From Pseudodesulfovibrio cashew (GTDB taxonomy: Bacteria; Desulfobacterota; Desulfovibrionia; Desulfovibrionales; Desulfovibrionaceae): a stretch of 64,000 nucleotides of DNA. The first letter of the stretch is position 1; every line of letters begins with the position of its first letter. Shown piece after piece: positions 58,767 to 64,000 of this stretch. The stretch is from the NCBI RefSeq assembly GCF_009762795.1, contig NZ_CP046400.1, forward strand, positions 1,403,501 through 1,467,500, in the 5' to 3' direction. Made by a program: the position numbers and the translations under genes. The notes beneath the pieces were generated by a model. The model did not search any database. It worked only from the letters and a program-made list of their open reading frames with translations, and had not been told where the DNA came from.

Positions 58767-61673
58767 TCACAAGGTTTTTGATTTTTCCCTGACTTCCCTG
58801 ACCAGGGCCAGGAATTGCGGCCTGAGCGCTTCTACTTCCGGCCTGATTTCTTCCAGGGGCTCGCTGTAGCACTGCTTCTCCAGCGCCCTGGCCCGATGCA
58901 CTATTTCCATGGCAAGCACGTGGCTGGCTATGTTGGTGATGGAGTGGACGGCTTCGCCCAGTTCGGTCATGTCCTCCGTCCGCAACGCGTTGTCGAGCTT
59001 GTCCAGCTTGGCATCCGCTTCTTCCAGGAAGAGTTCGAGGATTTCCTTGAGTAGCTCCGTGTTGCCCTCGAAGCGGCTGATCAGGCTGTCCATGTCCAGG
59101 CTCACGGTTTCCTTGCGGGCCGCCGGGCGCGAGGGCATGGCCGGCTTGGAGCGTGGCTCGTTGGGGGTGTGCGCCGCCACTGTGCGGGCAATGGCGGCCG
59201 AAAGCTCCTTCATCTCAACAGGCTTGCTCACGTAGTCGTCCATACCCGCCTCGAACATGCGCTCCTTGTCACCTTTCATGGCATAGGCGGTCAGGGCGAT
59301 GATCGGGATGGAGGGGTCGACTCCTTTGGCCCTGCCTTCTCGGATGCACCGGGTGGCGTCGATGCCGCCCATTTCCGGCATCTGGATGTCCATGAGTACG
59401 AGGTCTGTTTTTCTCCCGGTTTCCTCCAGGAGCCGAATGGCCTCCAGTCCGTTGCCTGCGACCGTGACCCGGTGGCCGAACATGGTCAGGAAATGGGTCA
59501 GGAATTTCTGGTTCAGGGGGTTGTCCTCGGCCAGCAGGATGTCGAGGTGCAGCCCCGCGGGCAGCACGGCCCGTGCGGGCTCGCACCTGGGTGCCGTGGT
59601 TGCGGGGACGTCCATCCAGGCGGTGAAGGAGAAGACGGAGCCGAAGCCGTCAGCGCTCTTGACGCTGATGTCCCCTCCCATCATCCGAACGAATTCCCTG
59701 GAGATGGTCAGGCCGAGGCCGGTGCCCTGGTGTGTTTTCGCGGAGGAACTGTCCACCTGCGTGAAGCTGTCGAACACGGTGGCCAGCTTGTTCTCGGGGA
59801 TTCCTATGCCCGAGTCCTGCACGGTGAAGAGGAGACAGACCCGCTCTTCCTGTCTTTCCGAAATCTCCACCGAGACGTCCACATGGCCGCGTTCGGTGAA
59901 CTTGACGGCGTTGCCGATCAGGTTGCGGAGAATCTGCCCCAGCCGGTCCTTGTCGCCGCGAAGGGTTTCGGGGACGTCTCCGGCTACCGCCTGATTGAGG
60001 GCGATGGGCTTCTTCTCCACTGCCGGTGCAAAGTGGCGGGTGGTGGTTTCCAGCAATTGCCGGATATCGAAATCCTCGGGCTTCAGCTCCATCTTGTGGG
60101 CCTCGACCTTGGAGAGGTCGAGGATGTCGTTGACGATGGAGAGCAGGGACCGGGCAGCCTCGCGGATCATGTCCATGTGCTCCCGCTGCTCCTTTGTCAG
60201 GCCCGTGGTGATGGTCATCTCGGCCATGCCCAGGATACCGCTGATCGGCGTACGGATCTCATGGCTCATGTTGGCCAGGAAGCGGCTCTTGGTCCGGTTG
60301 GCCTCCTGCGCTGCGATGCGGGCCTCTTCCGCCGAGCGGTTGGCCTCTTTCAATTCGTCCTCCATGCGGTCGCGCAGGATGGCGGCCCCGAGTATGTCGG
60401 CCAGCATGGTCATGGACTCGATTTCCACGGGCATCCACTCCCGCTCCTCCCGGCTGTTCGTCAGGCCGAAGAAACCCCACCAGGTATTGCCCACGAAGAC
60501 AGGGACGAGGATGACCGACTGGGTTTGCAGCCGTTCGAAGAATATCCGCTCGCCGGTTTGGAAGTCCCGGACGTTTCCCGCCACGATCTTCCGCTCGCCC
60601 AGGATGGTCTTCCAGCGGTCGAAGGTTGGGGAAAAGGGCTGGTCCTGGAACTCAGGGGATTCGAGGAGGGGCGTGACCTGTCCGTCGGTCCACTCATGGA
60701 TCATGGAAAAGACGGTATTGTGCGAGGCGGGGCTCTCCTTCCGCCGGAACAGAAAGCTGCGGGAGACCTCCGAGACCTTCCCCAGGTTGGCCATGGCCTC
60801 CCCCAGGCCGGACCGCCAGTCCGGATCCCGCAGCACTTTGGAGGCGAAAGATGCGACGATCTGGAGAATTGCGTCCCTGCGAAAAAGGAAGTTCTCGAAC
60901 TCCCGCTCGGGCGTGACGTCGCGGATCATGCCGAGGACCCTGTTTTCGCCGCTTTCGCTGTCGAACTCCACCTGGCGGTGCAGACTCAGGTAGCGGATTT
61001 CGCCGTTGTCCAGCACCACGCGGTATTCGAAATCCAGCGACCAGCCCTGCTGGAACGTGGCCTTGTTGGCCTGCTCGAAGATTTCGAGGTCCTCCGGATG
61101 AACCAGCGTGCGCATGCTTTCGAAACTGTCGGTCAGCCGCTCGTCGTCGCCCAGGATGCGCCGGAGCCCTTCGGACCAGCGGGTTGTGCCATCCTTTTCG
61201 ATTTCCCAACTGCCCAGCCTGCCGCTCTTCTCCTGCCAGCGGAACAGCCGTCTGTCGTCTTCGAGCTGTCGCTGCAGTTCCCGTTGCCGGGCGAGGTGTC
61301 GAAGGCAGCAGGCCATGCCTTCCGGAGAAGCGCTGAAAGGGTCGAAATAGGCGAAAGCTCCGGCTTCCAGCGCCACCTTGTGCATGCCGCCCGGATCCGG
61401 TGCCAACAGCAGGGTTTCACGCTCGTATTCCTCCCTGATGCGGCGGATGGCGCGTCGCCAGGAATCGTCGTCCGGGCCCGGCACGAGAATGACCAGGTCT
61501 GTTTTGCGGCCTTCCAGTTCCCGGACCCCTTTGGACACCGTGTCGTAGGACAACGGCTTCGTGTAGCGTTCGGCCAGCAGTCTACGCAACAACCCTCGGT
61601 CGGCTTCCTTGTGGGCGAGGATGAGTATGCCCTTTTCATTATTCACTTTTTTGGCCTCCGGCGTGAGCTGCAT
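58767..61673 (-). CDS. hybrid histidine kinase (REC-like-PAS-GAF-HK-REC-HPt)
   Basis: 968 residues. A receiver-like N-terminal segment (about 14-125, LVILVPGPDDDS in place of a phospho-Asp motif), PAS (about 145-260), GAF (about 265-435), coiled coil, HisKA with His471 (MSHEIRTPISGILGMAEM), HATPase (ILRNLIGNAVKF, DSGIGIPENK, GTGLGLTIS), receiver with Asp762 (LVLMDIQMPEMGG) and HPt with His910. The HPt motif reads HSITNIASH where HxLKGS is usual, so the Lys and Gly are lost. No membrane helices. It shares its domain plan with the kinase at 55068. Confidence 0.92.
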   Translation of the reverse strand: MQLTPEAKKVNNEKGILILAHKEADRGLLRRLLAERYTKPLSYDTVSKGVRELEGRKTDLVILVPGPDDDSWRRAIRRIREEYERETLLLAPDPGGMHKVALEAGAFAYFDPFSASPEGMACCLRHLARQRELQRQLEDDRRLFRWQEKSGRLGSWEIEKDGTTRWSEGLRRILGDDERLTDSFESMRTLVHPEDLEIFEQANKATFQQGWSLDFEYRVVLDNGEIRYLSLHRQVEFDSESGENRVLGMIRDVTPEREFENFLFRRDAILQIVASFASKVLRDPDWRSGLGEAMANLGKVSEVSRSFLFRRKESPASHNTVFSMIHEWTDGQVTPLLESPEFQDQPFSPTFDRWKTILGERKIVAGNVRDFQTGERIFFERLQTQSVILVPVFVGNTWWGFFGLTNSREEREWMPVEIESMTMLADILGAAILRDRMEDELKEANRSAEEARIAAQEANRTKSRFLANMSHEIRTPISGILGMAEMTITTGLTKEQREHMDMIREAARSLLSIVNDILDLSKVEAHKMELKPEDFDIRQLLETTTRHFAPAVEKKPIALNQAVAGDVPETLRGDKDRLGQILRNLIGNAVKFTERGHVDVSVEISERQEERVCLLFTVQDSGIGIPENKLATVFDSFTQVDSSSAKTHQGTGLGLTISREFVRMMGGDISVKSADGFGSVFSFTAWMDVPATTAPRCEPARAVLPAGLHLDILLAEDNPLNQKFLTHFLTMFGHRVTVAGNGLEAIRLLEETGRKTDLVLMDIQMPEMGGIDATRCIREGRAKGVDPSIPIIALTAYAMKGDKERMFEAGMDDYVSKPVEMKELSAAIARTVAAHTPNEPRSKPAMPSRPAARKETVSLDMDSLISRFEGNTELLKEILELFLEEADAKLDKLDNALRTEDMTELGEAVHSITNIASHVLAMEIVHRARALEKQCYSEPLEEIRPEVEALRPQFLALVREVREKSKTL

Positions 61674-61999
61674 GGTGGAGCTTCATCACTCCCTACCATC
61701 TTTACTATCCGCACTTTCCCGTGAGTACAACCGCTTTGCCCCTTTTCCGTGTTTTCCATGTCGTCTCGGAAAACCCAACCGTGATCGTCTGAAATGACAA
61801 CGTGTTATCCTGTCAGCTCCCTTGCTTTCTCCTGGTGGCCGGTTTACCTTTGGGGCAGGCTCGGTTTTTTCCGCGCCGGACGGGGCCTGAGAGCCGGACG
61901 GAGGCCTCTCCATTGGGGAACCGGCGCTTCGGGTGCGGTCGGGCCGTCCTGTCTTCGCGTCGGCGGGGTACGGGCGAGACGCAAACACGGCGGGGACTC
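61674..61999. other. divergent intergenic region
   Basis: About 325 bases between the hybrid kinase and the TonB-like gene. A frame open across it from 61802 is Arg/Pro-rich and was rejected. No clear promoter, RNA or repeat is seen. Confidence 0.4.
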
Positions 62000-63475
62000 A
62001 TGCGTTTTTTCAGTTGGTTTCTCTCCATTCTCCTGCACGTCGTGGCGGCGGTGCTCCTGATCCAGGCCGTCCGTCTGGCCCCGCCGGAAGCGCCGGAATG
62101 CATGGAGCTGGACCTGACCAGGCTGGAGCGGCCGGAGGAAGCACCTCTTCCTGTGCCCGCCCCGCTTCCCGCCCCTGCGCCCGCGCCGCTCCCTGCGCCA
62201 GCCGAGCAGGCTCGGCCCGAGCCCGCTCCTCTGCCCATGGACAAGACCGTGGTGCTGGACGACGCACCACCACCTCCTCCCGCCGAGGCCCCGGCTGCCG
62301 TTCCGCAATCATGGCCCGAGCCCGGCGTGGCGGAGATCAGCCCGGTCAAGGTGCCCCGGACCGAGCCTCTGTCCAAGCCCGTTCCTCCGCCTGCTTCAGG
62401 CCCTGATCCCGATGCGGGCAAGATCATCGTGCGCAAGGACGACACTATCGTGCACCGGGGACACGAGGCGCGTTTCGGCCGCTCCATGATGGCGGACTAC
62501 TATTCATACTCTTCCTCGGAGTTTTCCGGCCAGTTCCGCACCAGGGATGACCGGACCATCTCCATCATCGACGCACGAAACACCCAGTACGGGCGGTTCC
62601 TCCTCTACGACTCCAAGCACAAGACACTGCGGCGGCTCAAGGAATTCGGCAAGTACGTGTACACCATCGGCCCGTCGGCCTGGGAGGACGAGCCCGTGGT
62701 GGGCACCATCACCTTCCTGGCCAAGAACGACCGCATCGAGCGATTCATACTGACCACGGACGATGACCGCCTGGCACACTTCCCGGTCAAGGTCCATGTC
62801 CGTGAGGAGGAGGTCCGCTTTCCCACCAACGCGGGGATCAGGAGCGGCTATGTTTCCCTTCCGCCCGAGGGCGAGAAGGGGCGGGGCGTGGTCGCCGTCC
62901 ATGGCAATAGGTGCGTGGAGCAGGGGCTCCTGCTGGGCTTCACCCGGACCCTGTCCGCGAGGGGGCTCGCCTCCCTCTCCTTCGAGCCCCGGGGGTGCGA
63001 GGACGGGAGCGGAACGCCCGAGTCCGTCGAGACGCTGGTCTCCGACACCCGGGCGGCGTTGAGTCATTTCGGCGAACTTGCTCCGGTGGATTTCCGCAAG
63101 GTCGGGCTGTGGGGATACGGGCCGGGCGTGCCGGTTGCCGTGGAGGCGGCGCACGGCGGAGCTCTCTCTCCGGCATTCCTGATCTGCGTCCTTGACGACG
63201 CGCTGCAGGTGGAGGCCTTCCCTGGAAAGGAGATCCTGTCGCGGCTGGATATGCCGGTTTTCTGGCTGATCACCGGGAGAGACGTATCCCGTTGGCAGGG
63301 CGCAGTGGCCACGCTGGAGTCCCTGCGAGACGGCGGTAAGCGGTTCACGGTGGTGATTTCCCCGGTTCGGGAAAATTTCGGGACCGACGGCTCGGCCCAG
63401 GCAGCCTGGGTGGAGCGGGTCACGGAGAACCATGTCCGCCTTGCCGTGTCCTGGCTGGAAAATCTGGGGCTTTGA
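62000..63475 (+). CDS. TonB-like N-terminus fused to a hydrolase-like domain without nucleophile
   Basis: 491 residues. A single N-terminal membrane helix (about 5-25, FLSILLHVVAAVLLIQAV), MELDLTRLE and a long Pro/Ala/Glu-rich stretch (about 45-135), as in TonB and similar periplasm-spanning proteins. The C-terminal half is an alpha/beta-hydrolase fold (GVVAVHGNRCVEQGLLLGFT, SFEPRGCEDGSGTPE), but the nucleophile elbow reads G372-Y-G-P-G376, with Gly for Ser. ATG 62000 has GGGGA upstream. No ExbB/ExbD genes are nearby. Role unknown. Confidence 0.75.
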   Translation: MRFFSWFLSILLHVVAAVLLIQAVRLAPPEAPECMELDLTRLERPEEAPLPVPAPLPAPAPAPLPAPAEQARPEPAPLPMDKTVVLDDAPPPPPAEAPAAVPQSWPEPGVAEISPVKVPRTEPLSKPVPPPASGPDPDAGKIIVRKDDTIVHRGHEARFGRSMMADYYSYSSSEFSGQFRTRDDRTISIIDARNTQYGRFLLYDSKHKTLRRLKEFGKYVYTIGPSAWEDEPVVGTITFLAKNDRIERFILTTDDDRLAHFPVKVHVREEEVRFPTNAGIRSGYVSLPPEGEKGRGVVAVHGNRCVEQGLLLGFTRTLSARGLASLSFEPRGCEDGSGTPESVETLVSDTRAALSHFGELAPVDFRKVGLWGYGPGVPVAVEAAHGGALSPAFLICVLDDALQVEAFPGKEILSRLDMPVFWLITGRDVSRWQGAVATLESLRDGGKRFTVVISPVRENFGTDGSAQAAWVERVTENHVRLAVSWLENLGL

Positions 63476-63602
63476 CGGGAACGGACTCGAATTACGCCCC
63501 GTTATTTGAAAAATGAGAACCTCCCCTTTTCATTACAGAACATTCGCGTTATATTTAATGTACCTATGCGAAATTTGAAACCGGAAGCCCGGATGCGATA
63601 CC

Positions 63603-64000
63603 GTGAAGCACACCGATGAAGCCCCCATTGATGCCGGCCCGACGGCAATGGATTTGACCCCGGACCTGTTCCGGAAGGTCATGGAGGTCTCGGGAGTGGC
63701 CATGGCCATTCGCGGGCCGGACCTCAAGCCCATCTACGCCAACAACGCCTTTCTTTCCCATTACGGGTACACCCGGCTGGAAGTCGACACGCTCTCGGCG
63801 GAGAAGGTCCTTCCCGATGAGACTATTGCCCTGTACGCCGAGGAAGTCCTTCCGGCCATTCGGGCCGGGGAGAGTTGGGAGGGCGAACACGCCATACGGA
63901 CCAAGAGCGGCCGCCAGTGCGTGGTCTGGAGTCGGTTCGATCCGGTTCTGGATTCCCAGGGCAGGGTCACTCACGTCATTTCGGTCATGCGGGAGGCCTC
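63603..64000 (+). CDS. PAS-domain signalling protein, N-terminal fragment
   Basis: The gene runs off the right edge. From GTG 63603 it reads MKHTDEAPIDAGPTAMD, then VMEVSGVAMAIRGPDLKPIY followed by ANNAFLSHYGYTRLEVDTL and, further on, EHAIRTKSGRQCVVWSRFDP and ISVMRE, a full PAS domain. A kinase or GGDEF output would be expected beyond the edge. The start is uncertain; ATG 63648 is also possible. Confidence 0.7.
   Translation, partial: MKHTDEAPIDAGPTAMDLTPDLFRKVMEVSGVAMAIRGPDLKPIYANNAFLSHYGYTRLEVDTLSAEKVLPDETIALYAEEVLPAIRAGESWEGEHAIRTKSGRQCVVWSRFDPVLDSQGRVTHVISVMREA

Noticed and set aside
59169-61724. 851-codon plus-strand open frame antisense to the hybrid kinase
   Set aside because: Shadow frame; the opposite strand has HisKA, HATPase, receiver and HPt motifs.

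Overview
The window is GC-rich, densely coded bacterial chromosome. The gene mix suggests a Desulfovibrio/Pseudodesulfovibrio-type sulfate reducer (inference, no 16S present): formate dehydrogenase maturation factors (FdhE, FdhD, MobB, MoeA), a sulfide:quinone oxidoreductase with its DUF1641 partner, many PAS-rich kinases and diguanylate cyclases, HflKC and QueH. No rRNA, tRNA, CRISPR array or intact insertion sequence was recognised.

Layout. 0-3 kb: a truncated DUF1007 protein, a periplasmic solute-binding-like protein and a PAS histidine kinase. 3.6-8.5 kb: a 3D-domain protein, ferredoxin-nitroreductase, lytic transglycosylase, PIN-PhoH ATPase and a PilZ protein. 8.5-16.5 kb: a CgeB-like glycosyltransferase, a FlgM-like small protein with a structured leader, two GGDEF proteins (one with a ruined signature) and two lipoproteins. 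16.5-22.6 kb: htpG, a MerR-type regulator, a MauE-like/rhodanese pair, a chromate transporter and a glycine-zipper lipoprotein. 22.6-28.3 kb: two inverted copies of a long structured intergenic repeat flank lrp, ald, an AI-2E-type permease and a LysE exporter. 28.3-34.4 kb: one long leftward operon (phosphomannomutase, YkgJ, MacA/MacB-type exporter, TPM-like protein, RNase HI).

34.4-38.0 kb is the most unusual segment: a visibly AT-richer island with four paralogous small proteins (candidate immunity proteins), two broken copies of a toxin module and one intact 352-residue modular protein whose C-terminal tip follows the same repeated linker. It looks like a small polymorphic toxin-immunity locus, with immunity genes facing the toxin tail-to-tail. 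I recognise neither the toxin nor the immunity family.

38.3-49 kb: hflK-hflC, an S24-like repressor, panB with a Gate-domain membrane protein, a HisKA_3 kinase, the queH/membrane protein/hemW operon and DUF1641-sqr. 49.4-54.9 kb: fdhE, a degenerate IS1595-like transposase gene, mobB, fdhD, moeA and a radical SAM protein, a molybdoenzyme-maturation cluster. 55-64 kb: two hybrid kinases with receiver and HPt domains, a CheY-like regulator, a CBS protein, a TonB-like protein fused to a hydrolase-like domain that lacks its nucleophile, and the start of another PAS protein.

Themes that tie the window together are signal transduction (at least four sensor kinases, two GGDEF proteins and a PilZ protein), formate dehydrogenase and molybdenum cofactor assembly, and recombination-prone islands at 22.6-28.3 kb and 34.4-38.0 kb.
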